A program made the position numbers and the translations under genes. Positions 1-5,318 of a stretch of DNA of 6,334 bases are shown here, in pieces. A model generated the notes under the pieces. The model had not been told where the DNA came from and did not search any database. It saw only the letters and a program-made list of their open reading frames with translations. Numbering within the stretch: position 1 is the first letter of the stretch; every line of letters starts with the position of its first letter. The stretch is from Lachnospiraceae bacterium (GTDB lineage: Bacteria > Bacillota > Clostridia > Lachnospirales > Lachnospiraceae): NCBI GenBank assembly GCA_017437205.1, contig JAFSBP010000319.1, positions 1 through 6,334 on the forward strand, given 5' to 3'.

Positions 1-15
1 ACAGTAAAGATCCCA

Positions 16-516
16 TCAGCCGATCAATGCCCCCAACAGTCCGTAGGATACGAAGGACATGATCACGGTCGCAATGGCGATACCCAAGAGAATCGCCAGG
101 CTAGCTTTTTTAATATCCACATCAAGCAGCGCTGCGATCAAGGATCCTGTCCAGCCACCCGTTCCCGGCAGAGGAATGCCCACAAACAGAACCAGTCCCC
201 AGAACTCATATTTTTTGATCTTATCGCTCTTGCCCATCGCCTTTTTCTCCAGCCACAGTGCGACCGGAGCAAACAGCTTCACCTTTTTCATCCACTGAAG
301 GATCTTTTTGATAAACAGCAGGATAAAAGGGATTGGGATAATGTTTCCCAACACACAAATCGGAATCGCCTGTAGAATACCTACGCCGAGAAGCTTCGCT
401 GCCAAAAGTCCCCCGCGCAGCTCAAGGATAGGCATCAAGGAAATAATAAAGATTACCGCCTCTCTGGATATATAATCTGACAGGGTAGCGGTAAACCACT
501 CAATAATCGATGTCAT
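16..516 (-). CDS. Small multidrug export family membrane protein (COG2426)
   Basis: A 166-residue hydrophobic protein of the 'putative small multi-drug export' family (COG2426, Pfam Sm_multidrug_ex). The family name is historical and transport has not been firmly shown, so the substrate is unknown. Family signatures seen are P29-x-x-E32-x-R34-G-G near the end of the first hydrophobic stretch, and G113-x-P-x-P-G-T-G-G-W-T-G around 113-124. Hydrophobic segments lie at about 20-44, 47-70, 105-130 and 138-165, with a basic loop at 70-102 between the two halves. The paired charged/Gly-Pro half-helices recall the DedA-like fold (inference). The start at 516 is chosen because AGGAG (524-528) sits 7 nt upstream. 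An in-frame start at 549 would overlap the -10 side of the promoter and has no ribosome binding site. The gene has its own strong promoter and follows the J-domain gene in the same direction. Identification is firm at family level, weak for function. Confidence 0.9.
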   Translation of the reverse strand: MTSIIEWFTATLSDYISREAVIFIISLMPILELRGGLLAAKLLGVGILQAIPICVLGNIIPIPFILLFIKKILQWMKKVKLFAPVALWLEKKAMGKSDKIKKYEFWGLVLFVGIPLPGTGGWTGSLIAALLDVDIKKASLAILLGIAIATVIMSFVSYGLLGALIG

Positions 517-579
517 TTGTCTACTCCTAAAAAAGGTTATAATTGACACCTATTATAAAGGTTTAGCGCTACCCTGTCA
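478..579. repeat. 20-bp inverted repeat spanning promoter and early codons
   Basis: The bases at 478-497 and 560-579 are reverse complements at 19 of 20 positions, with a single mismatch and a 62-nt interval. The right arm covers most of the -35 box and most of the spacer of the SigA promoter. The left arm covers codons 7-13 of the COG2426 gene. The interval contains the -10 box, transcription start, ribosome binding site and start codon. The repeat may be two operator copies in opposite orientation, or an RNA stem that forms only in read-through transcripts. The match is seen directly; the role is inferred. Confidence 0.8.
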
Positions 580-580
580 A
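552..580 (-). promoter_or_regulatory. Consensus SigA promoter of the COG2426 gene
   Basis: Read on the minus strand, TTGACA (575-580) is followed by a 17-nt spacer and TATAAT (552-557), a perfect match to the vegetative sigma-70/SigA consensus. Transcription should start near 545, leaving a leader of about 30 nt before the start codon at 516. Upstream on the minus strand (about 582-606) is an A-rich tract that resembles an UP element. The promoter is likely strong unless repressed. An inverted copy of its -35/spacer sequence lies inside the gene. Confidence 0.85.
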
Positions 581-634
581 CGCAGGATTTTTCTTTTTTT
601 TCCCTTATTTTGGCTATTTTTTGCGTTTTTTCTC

Positions 635-1270
635 TTAACAGCACAGAAAGAACGGCAATCTGCCGCCACAGCAACAGCTGCACAGCAAATATGACAAACA
701 CATCTTGCCGCAATAACTCTGATCAATATGCACCTGACGACCGTACATCGTGCCCATGTCACTGTACCAACTGCCCACGCCTTCCAACCGGTTGACAAGG
801 TTTTGGTACTCCCAGTTGTCCGGTTCCATGGCAAGTGCCTGACGCGCGAGCGTTTTCGCCTCCATATTATTTCCAAGACCGGCATTGGCAATGGCACTGA
901 AGAAGTACCAGCGGCTGTCGCGCCCCGACACCTGTGAAAGTACATTGAGCGCCTCGCGGTAATAACGGTTGTTAATGTAGTTTGCTGCAGCCTGCATCTT
1001 CACCGCATCATCTCCGGTTCCCTGATAACTGTATCCACGATTCTCATAGTTGTAGCTGCCTCCGGCCCTTCCGCCGCCCTCGCGCTCCCGAACGATCTGC
1101 TCGTACGCCTGCTGAACCTCCTTGAACTTTGCTTCCGCCTGCGCTGCATTCGGATTGTTGATATTCGCATCCGGATGATACTTCCGGCTGAGCGTTCGGT
1201 AAGCTTTTTTAATCTCATCATCAGTCGCATTGCGGCTAACTCCCAGGACCTGATAAGGATCCACCATCAT
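635..1270 (-). CDS. J-domain protein with TPR-like middle and Cys-rich tail
   Basis: A 211-residue Hsp70 co-chaperone-like protein. Residues 4-64 form a J domain with the H32-P33-D34 motif that stimulates the DnaK ATPase, helix II ([11 protein letters not shown]) and helix III ([15 protein letters not shown]). A Gly/Tyr-rich linker follows at 65-86. Residues about 93-160 look like one and a half to two TPR-type helical hairpins ([30 protein letters not shown]). The last 25 residues hold eight cysteines (187, 191, 197, 199-201, 210, 211) and end in Cys-Cys. The tail could bind metal or associate with the membrane. There is no zinc-finger or client domain of classical DnaJ, so this is a specialised J protein. 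The start at 1270 has GAGGGG 8 nt upstream, inside the end of the DUF5685 gene, whose stop is 2 nt away. A second ATG at 1267 is possible. Tight spacing implies translational coupling. No terminator is visible after the stop. Confidence 0.9.
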   Translation of the reverse strand: MMVDPYQVLGVSRNATDDEIKKAYRTLSRKYHPDANINNPNAAQAEAKFKEVQQAYEQIVREREGGGRAGGSYNYENRGYSYQGTGDDAVKMQAAANYINNRYYREALNVLSQVSGRDSRWYFFSAIANAGLGNNMEAKTLARQALAMEPDNWEYQNLVNRLEGVGSWYSDMGTMYGRQVHIDQSYCGKMCLSYLLCSCCCGGRLPFFLCC

Positions 1271-1272
1271 GC

Positions 1273-2115
1273 TTATTGCCCCTCTTCTTTCTTCTGTCTC
1301 TTTTCCTGTCGCTTCGCATCGTAACGCATCCACACGCCGGAATACAGAATATTACGTAAAATATTGATTTCTTCCACAATCGGCAAATATTCAAATTCTC
1401 TGGCGCACTCCGCCATCATGGATGTGAGAACAGCGTTACACTGCTCTTCAAAATCCTCGCATGAATGAAGGCCGATAAACGGATTATACAACCCTTTTTC
1501 CAGATCTTTCTCCAAATCCTCCCACGCATCGCAGAGATAGATGAATTTTCCGAGATAAAAACCAACCTTTCTGAGCACATCCGCCCACTCATCTTCACGG
1601 TAAACAAATACCTCTGCCAGCAATTCTCCGGTGCATCTGGCTGCCTCATCGATAGTTGCAGTGCGCTCTGTTTCAATTTTCGCAAGTTTTTCCAGCGACT
1701 CTTTGATCGCCTTTGCCTGTCTGGGATACTTGGCAATGAGTTTTTTGCACTTTTGCTCCAACGCTTTCGCCGCAGCCAGACCGTAAAGCTTTTTTTCGTC
1801 CTCCCACTTATCCAGCGAATTGTAATATGTGAGCAACAGGTTCATTTCCGCACCGTAGCGACTGTATTCATTCACCAAAAACGGATGCTTTCCCACCGGA
1901 TGAACCAGACATCGACACTCGCTCTCCTTGGTCTTCGGTTCATATAAACCTGTGAGCAAAACCACCAAAAATGTCATATCATAAGTCAATGTCGCCTGAC
2001 CTATCGGCCCGTAGACCGCTCTCAATTCATGGCACAGACCGCAGTAAAAAGCTCGATAGCGGTCAAATTCCTTCACCTTCATCTCCGGTCGGTTCACCGT
2101 AACATATCCAAACAT
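1273..2115 (-). CDS. DUF5685 family protein
   Basis: A 280-residue, mostly helical soluble protein that I recognise as DUF5685 from its N-terminus: MFGYV, then [13 protein letters not shown] (16-28) and LTYDMTFL (43-50). Function is not known. Potential metal ligands are C25, C28, H29, C67, C69 and H72. Two acidic helices stand out: [10 protein letters not shown] (98-107) and DAWEDLEKD (196-204), the latter followed by GLYNPF. Their order, spacing and the following Gly/Pro resemble the two aspartate-rich Mg-diphosphate motifs of squalene/phytoene synthases (inference from pattern only). The C-terminus (267-280) is a charged Lys/Glu/Gln tail. The start at 2115 has GAGGA about 6 nt upstream. 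The gene is 36 nt downstream of the zinc-ribbon gene and 2 nt upstream of the J-domain gene, so the three are probably co-transcribed. Confidence 0.9.
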   Translation of the reverse strand: MFGYVTVNRPEMKVKEFDRYRAFYCGLCHELRAVYGPIGQATLTYDMTFLVVLLTGLYEPKTKESECRCLVHPVGKHPFLVNEYSRYGAEMNLLLTYYNSLDKWEDEKKLYGLAAAKALEQKCKKLIAKYPRQAKAIKESLEKLAKIETERTATIDEAARCTGELLAEVFVYREDEWADVLRKVGFYLGKFIYLCDAWEDLEKDLEKGLYNPFIGLHSCEDFEEQCNAVLTSMMAECAREFEYLPIVEEINILRNILYSGVWMRYDAKRQEKRQKKEEGQ

Positions 2116-2151
2116 GTTTCTTCCTCATTTCTTCCAAAGTAGGCTTCCCAA

Positions 2152-2565
2152 TTATGTGCGCTTTTGAAACTGTCGCTTACACTTCGGGCAGGTGATCAAG
2201 ATCGTCCCCTTTCCTTTCGGCACACGCACCTTTTGGCGGCAACCGGGACATTTGAATATCTTCTTTGTGGGATCCTGGTTTCTCGATGTACTAAAACTCT
2301 TACCTTTAACCCATCCGACCACGCGGTTTTTTAGCTCCAGATATTTTATATTCTCACCATAGCGCTTGTTTGTATTTTTGGAAAACATGCGAAAGTAGGC
2401 ATATCCCAATACGATCAGCGACAACCAATATAACAGCGACGACCTTGCAAACAAATTAATGATCATCACTCCGAGGCTAAAATAAATTAAGAACTTTCCA
2501 AAATGATCTGCTCCGTAGCGTCCGTACATAAACCGGGCAAAGCCTTCTCTTAAACGTTGAAACAT
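2152..2565 (-). CDS. Two-TM membrane protein with C-terminal zinc ribbon
   Basis: A 137-residue protein. A basic, aromatic N-terminal segment (1-22, including GFARFMYGRYG) precedes two hydrophobic segments at about 23-40 and 43-58, which would place both ends in the cytoplasm. A basic linker (60-102) leads to a zinc ribbon with two CPxC-type knuckles, C106-P-G-C109 and C126-P-K-C129, 16 residues apart. Such ribbons occur in many Clostridia membrane proteins of unknown role, and no enzymatic domain is visible. It could act as a membrane-anchored adaptor for the DUF5685 and J-domain proteins encoded just downstream (inference). The start at 2565 has GGGAGG 7 nt upstream. It is the first gene after a 131-nt intergenic region that carries a candidate promoter. 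Confidence 0.85.
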   Translation of the reverse strand: MFQRLREGFARFMYGRYGADHFGKFLIYFSLGVMIINLFARSSLLYWLSLIVLGYAYFRMFSKNTNKRYGENIKYLELKNRVVGWVKGKSFSTSRNQDPTKKIFKCPGCRQKVRVPKGKGTILITCPKCKRQFQKRT

Positions 2566-2611
2566 TGTTCATCCTCCCGTCATTTCACATTAACTGTGAC
2601 CGATGTGTATT

Positions 2612-2640
2612 AGTATAGCAGGCTTTTGGAGCAAAAGAAA
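2612..2640 (-). promoter_or_regulatory. Candidate extended -10 promoter for the zinc-ribbon gene
   Basis: On the minus strand, TATACT (2612-2617) is preceded by TG one base upstream (2619-2620), giving TGCTATACT, an extended -10 element. At 17-nt spacing the -35 position (2635-2640) reads TTTCTT, a poor match, which fits extended -10 promoters. A small palindrome, CTTTTG-GAG-CAAAAG on the plus strand (2623-2637), lies in the spacer and could be an operator or chance. The predicted start near 2605 leaves a leader of about 40 nt. Confidence 0.5.
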
Positions 2641-2696
2641 TAGTTTTTACAAAATCTTCATGTATACCACAAAAAATTTATGATTGTACTGATTCG

Positions 2697-4001
2697 TCAT
2701 CCTCTCGCCACTTTTGCAAGACAAAAACTTTTCCATACCCAATTAAAATAATCCCAAAATCCTGCCTTTTCCACGCTCTCCCCTGCGACAATATCCACTG
2801 AACCGATGGGTTTTCCATGCATCACATAATTTAAGCTACCCACCTTTTGTCCTTCCCTGACCGGTGCACTGAGTTTTTCTTCCAGGATAATATGTTTTTC
2901 TACCTGTTCTTTATCCTCACCGTTTAACATGAGGTATGAAAATTCTTTCGCATACCGAATATTGATCCGCTCGCTCTTTCCGCCCTCCACTAAAAGATTT
3001 GATAAGGGTTCACGGGTATTGTCTCCGTCCCGGTAAAGATAACAATTGCTGTAGCCATAATTCAGAAGTGTCTGTGCCTCTGAAAAACGCAGCTTATAAT
3101 TCTCCGACGCCATGATTACCGCAATCATCTCTACCCCATCTTTTTCCGCGGTTGCCGACAGACAATATTTTGCCCGTGAGGTGGATCCTGTCTTAAGCCC
3201 GGTCACTTTAAAAGAAGTGGACATCTTCAGGAGCTTATTTGTATTTGCAAGACCGAACTCACTGCTTCCTTTATTTGTCACGTGGGTAATATTTTCCATC
3301 CAAATGGTGGTGTACTGCTTCACCTGTGGATGCTTAGTGATCAGTTCTCTACTCATCACCGCCACATCTCTGGCTGTCGAATAATGATTTGCAGAGTCCG
3401 TAAGCCCACAGCAATCCTCAAAATTCGTCCCACTCATTCCAAGCGCTGCTGCCTTTTCATTCATTTGACGAACAAATTCACTCTCGCTGCCCGCCAGATG
3501 CTCTGCCATCGCCACGCTGGCATCGTTTGCGGAGGCCACCACAATGCATTTGATCATTGTCTCGACTGACTGAACCTCACCTTCCTCCAAAAAGACCTGA
3601 CTGCCACCCATACTTTTTGCATAGGCGCTGGTTGTCACCGAATCAGCGAGGGTGATCCGCCCCGCATCCAGCGCCTCAAAGATCAGAATAAGTGTCATGA
3701 TCTTCGTGATACTGGCAGGAGGCAACTGTTCGTCCTCATTCAATGCGTAGATAACTGCCCCTGTGGATGCCTCCATCAATACGGCTGATTTTGCGGTAAT
3801 CCCAAAATTCGGTTGGTCGTTCTCCGAGAGAATCTGACTCCCCACGGCTTCTACCACCTCACCGGTATCACCGAATTCAGGCCTTTCGCCGAGATTCCGT
3901 GTTACCGCTGTCGCAGCATTGCCCTGCAACACCCCCGGTATCGTCATCACATAAATCCAAAAAATCAAACTTGCCAGCCATCTCAATTTATTTCGTTTCA
4001 T
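2697..4001 (-). CDS. dacF: D-alanyl-D-alanine carboxypeptidase, DacF/DacA type
   Basis: A 434-residue serine-type DD-carboxypeptidase (low-molecular-mass penicillin-binding protein, peptidase family S11) that removes the terminal D-Ala of peptidoglycan stem peptides outside the membrane. All three active-site motifs are present: S97-I-T-K100 with the nucleophilic serine, S157-A-N159, and K270-T-G272. Residues 1 to about 30 form a signal peptide (MKRNK, hydrophobic core, then GNAATA). The catalytic domain spans about 65-325, a PBP5-like C-terminal domain about 326-408, and an aromatic amphipathic end (413-434, FWDYFNWVWKSF) probably anchors it to the membrane. The ATG at 4001 is preferred because GGGGGG (4008-4013) lies 6 nt upstream. 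An ATG at 4007 abuts that tract, and a TTG at 4031 is too far upstream. It follows spoIIM by 51 nt, and a SigF-like promoter fits in that gap. The dacF symbol rests on context; dacA is the alternative. Confidence 0.92.
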   Translation of the reverse strand: MKRNKLRWLASLIFWIYVMTIPGVLQGNAATAVTRNLGERPEFGDTGEVVEAVGSQILSENDQPNFGITAKSAVLMEASTGAVIYALNEDEQLPPASITKIMTLILIFEALDAGRITLADSVTTSAYAKSMGGSQVFLEEGEVQSVETMIKCIVVASANDASVAMAEHLAGSESEFVRQMNEKAAALGMSGTNFEDCCGLTDSANHYSTARDVAVMSRELITKHPQVKQYTTIWMENITHVTNKGSSEFGLANTNKLLKMSTSFKVTGLKTGSTSRAKYCLSATAEKDGVEMIAVIMASENYKLRFSEAQTLLNYGYSNCYLYRDGDNTREPLSNLLVEGGKSERINIRYAKEFSYLMLNGEDKEQVEKHIILEEKLSAPVREGQKVGSLNYVMHGKPIGSVDIVAGESVEKAGFWDYFNWVWKSFCLAKVARG

Positions 4002-4021
4002 TTTCATCCCCCCGATTGCTC

Positions 4022-4079
4022 TTATTATCAATTTAAGCAGACAGAAGGAATTTTATACCATAATTATTGCCAATTTAAG
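4022..4079. repeat. 16-bp direct repeat around the dacF promoter
   Basis: On the plus strand, 4022-4037 and 4064-4079 match at 14 of 16 positions; both end in CAATTTAAG. The copies are offset by 42 bp, close to four DNA helical turns. One covers the candidate -10 element of dacF. The other lies just upstream of its -35, within the last codons of spoIIM. The sequence is AT-rich, so chance is possible, but the helical phasing would suit a dimeric regulator. Confidence 0.5.
4030..4058 (-). promoter_or_regulatory. Candidate SigF-type promoter of dacF
   Basis: On the minus strand, GTATA (4054-4058) matches the forespore SigF -35 consensus GYWTA. After 15 nt comes GCTTAAATT (4030-4038), which fits the core of the -10 consensus G-n-n-n-A-n-A-n-T. 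Start would be near 4023, giving a leader of about 20 nt to the dacF ATG. The -35 overlaps the spoIIM stop codon. In B. subtilis dacF is SigF-dependent (established). The motif is short and degenerate, so this remains a prediction. Confidence 0.45.
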
Positions 4080-4616
4080 TAAAATCGGATTCAAATACGC
4101 CTCCAACAGTATGCCCAGCAGAAATAACACCGCAATCAACAATGCCGTACTGACTTCCTCTGACAACTGCAGGGTGCGCCCCGCCCCGATTGAGATTCCC
4201 CGCTCACACTTTGCAAACAGATGAAGAAAGATTAATCCGTAAACCAGATATTGGGGAAAGATCATCGCCAAAAACACCCAAATTCCCCCGGCTCCGTATA
4301 GCAACACAGCTCCGCTGATCACCGCACCTGTACACAGCCCGTACCACACTGACACCACACCGAAACACTCCAAGCTATATCCGGTAAACAAACTTCCCCA
4401 CAAGATCAATAGCGGAAGCACGCGAAGCTTCAGCAAATAAGAAAAATATCCGTTCGCCTGTCCCGCAAAATGAGCCAGTAATTCACTGATTTCCCGTGCA
4501 ATCTTTGCCAGCGTGGGAAGATACCGGTCTGCAAACAGATTTGCAAACAGTGTTCCGACCAATACTCCCAGGCCAAACAAGACAAGCAGAAGCCGACGCA
4601 CTTTTGGTTGCCTCAC
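4053..4616 (-). CDS. spoIIM: Stage II sporulation protein M
   Basis: A 187-residue integral membrane protein of the SpoIIM family. With SpoIID and SpoIIP it forms the DMP peptidoglycan-degrading complex that drives engulfment of the forespore by the mother cell; SpoIIM is the membrane anchor (established in B. subtilis). Hydrophobic segments lie at about 8-27, 66-84, 86-107, 112-134 and 155-178, matching the family's five-helix pattern. Conserved signatures are FPQYLVYG (120-127) before a short basic/Cys loop, and LLEAYLNP (170-177) near the C-terminus. A soluble segment (28-62) separates helices 1 and 2. The GTG at 4616 is chosen because GGGAGG is 7 nt upstream; a TTG at 4619 is the alternative. 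It lies 81 nt after nudF and 51 nt before dacF, a sporulation-linked neighbourhood also seen in Bacillus. A SigE-like promoter candidate precedes it. Confidence 0.93.
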   Translation of the reverse strand: MRQPKVRRLLLVLFGLGVLVGTLFANLFADRYLPTLAKIAREISELLAHFAGQANGYFSYLLKLRVLPLLILWGSLFTGYSLECFGVVSVWYGLCTGAVISGAVLLYGAGGIWVFLAMIFPQYLVYGLIFLHLFAKCERGISIGAGRTLQLSEEVSTALLIAVLFLLGILLEAYLNPILLKLAIIMV

Positions 4617-4648
4617 CAAACGCCCTCCCTGAAAACTTCTCAGTCATC

Positions 4649-4675
4649 TATATGCGTCTTTTTCTTAAAACATGA
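4649..4675 (-). promoter_or_regulatory. Candidate SigE-type promoter of spoIIM
   Basis: On the minus strand, TCATGTT (4669-4675) differs by one base from the mother-cell SigE -35 form TCATATT. After 14 nt comes CATATA (4649-4654), sharing the CATA core of the SigE -10 consensus CATACA-n-T. It lies in the 81-nt gap before spoIIM, upstream of its GGGAGG ribosome binding site. B. subtilis spoIIM is SigE-dependent (established). The -10 match is only partial. Confidence 0.35.
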
Positions 4676-4697
4676 CAGCCGGATATTTTGCAGTGCT

Positions 4698-5228
4698 CTA
4701 ACGCTTATTCGCATATGCGAGGATTCCTGCGATAGTCTTTCCATCCGTAATCTTTCCGGTATAAATCATATCCATAAGTTCTGCTAACTCACAGAATTCC
4801 ACATCCACATACTCATCCTCGTCCAAATGCTGATGCGTCTTTTCCAGCTCAGTAGCCAGATAAATCCCAATAAACTCATTGCAAAATGCCACCGTAGTAT
4901 TCAGATTAATCAGCCACTCCAGTTTTCCTGCGCGATATCCGGTCTCCTCCTCCAATTCACGCGCCGCACAAATCTCCTTTGGCTCATCCACCTCATTCAC
5001 CGCGCCTGCAGGCAACTCAAGTGTATATCTCTCCAGCGCGTTGCGATACTGGCGCACCATGATAATCCGGCCATCCGGGAGTACCGGAACCACTGCTGCT
5101 GCGCCCTTATGGGCAATAAAGTCCCATACTGCCGTATTTCCGTTAGGAATCTGCATCGTATCCTGATAAAATTTCAGAATTGTTCCCTCGAATTTCAGTT
5201 CTCTCTTTAAACGTTTGATCTTTTCCAT
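4698..5228 (-). CDS. nudF: NudF-type ADP-ribose/ADP-sugar pyrophosphatase (Nudix)
   Basis: A 176-residue Nudix hydrolase. The ADP-ribose pyrophosphatase group hydrolyses ADP-ribose and related nucleoside diphosphate sugars to AMP and a sugar phosphate, in the cytoplasm, with Mg2+. Evidence is the N-terminal strand region of this group (FEGTILKFYQDTMQIPNG, 13-30), AAAVVPVLPDGRIIMVRQYR (43-62) with the family's QYR, ELPAG (71-75) and the Nudix box (75-98) ending R90-E-L-E-E-E-T-G-Y98. The metal-binding glutamates E91, E94 and E95 are present. The box has six rather than five residues between its first Gly and Glu82. The start at 5228 follows GGGAGGA by about 8 nt. The gene sits between the rny hairpin and spoIIM. 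The exact substrate cannot be fixed from sequence. Confidence 0.92.
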   Translation of the reverse strand: MEKIKRLKRELKFEGTILKFYQDTMQIPNGNTAVWDFIAHKGAAAVVPVLPDGRIIMVRQYRNALERYTLELPAGAVNEVDEPKEICAARELEEETGYRAGKLEWLINLNTTVAFCNEFIGIYLATELEKTHQHLDEDEYVDVEFCELAELMDMIYTGKITDGKTIAGILAYANKR

Positions 5229-5279
5229 TGTTTCATTCCTCCCAGCTGTTTACTAATATATTATTCCCGACATGTATTA

Positions 5280-5304
5280 AAGGCCCCGGTTTTTCCGGAG
5301 CCTT
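5280..5304 (-). terminator. Intrinsic terminator-like hairpin after rny
   Basis: In the minus-strand transcript, AAGGCUCCGG pairs with CCGGGGCCUU across a five-A loop: ten pairs including one G-U wobble. It begins 14 nt after the rny stop codon. The stem is followed by UUUAAU only, so the U tract is weak and some read-through into nudF is likely. It may also protect the 3' end of the rny mRNA. Confidence 0.65.
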
Positions 5305-5318
5305 CAATTATTCATCTC

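Noticed and set aside
517..549. Upstream start for the COG2426 protein
   Set aside because: It would add 11 residues unlike the family, begins at or before the expected transcription start, and ignores the AGGAG placed 7 nt before 516.
478..579. Phase-variable invertible promoter
   Set aside because: Although a promoter part lies between inverted repeats, inversion would also flip the start codon and ribosome binding site and break the gene, and no invertase is nearby.
581..634. Terminator after the J-domain gene
   Set aside because: The region is A-rich in the transcript with no GC-rich stem or U tract; it fits an UP element better than a terminator.
577..945. 122-codon minus-strand frame overlapping the J-domain gene
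   Set aside because: It is a frame-shadow of the J protein with low-complexity Arg/Ala/Cys composition, and it runs into the SigA promoter at its end.
1271..1333. Upstream start for the J-domain protein
   Set aside because: The extension overlaps the DUF5685 3' end, is not J-domain-like, and the start at 1270 has a good ribosome binding site.
1465..1947. 160-codon open frame on the plus strand opposite the DUF5685 gene
   Set aside because: It lies wholly antisense to a well-supported gene, has no ribosome binding site of the quality seen elsewhere here, and encodes no recognisable domain.
2640..2696. Terminator after dacF
   Set aside because: The sequence after the stop is AT-rich with a T run but no convincing stem; the CTTTTG/CAAAAG palindrome lies too far downstream and lacks a U tract.
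4002..4031. TTG (4031) and ATG (4007) as dacF starts
   Set aside because: The TTG would overlap the candidate promoter and place residues before a normal signal peptide; the ATG at 4007 directly abuts the G tract, leaving no spacing.
4827..5210. 127-codon plus-strand frame opposite nudF
   Set aside because: Antisense shadow of a conserved Nudix gene with no family resemblance.
5252..5275. Possible SigA promoter of nudF after the rny hairpin
   Set aside because: TAATAT/TATATT boxes exist on the minus strand, but no -35 resembling TTGACA lies 16-18 nt upstream and no extended -10 is present, so nudF may depend on read-through or an unrecognised promoter.
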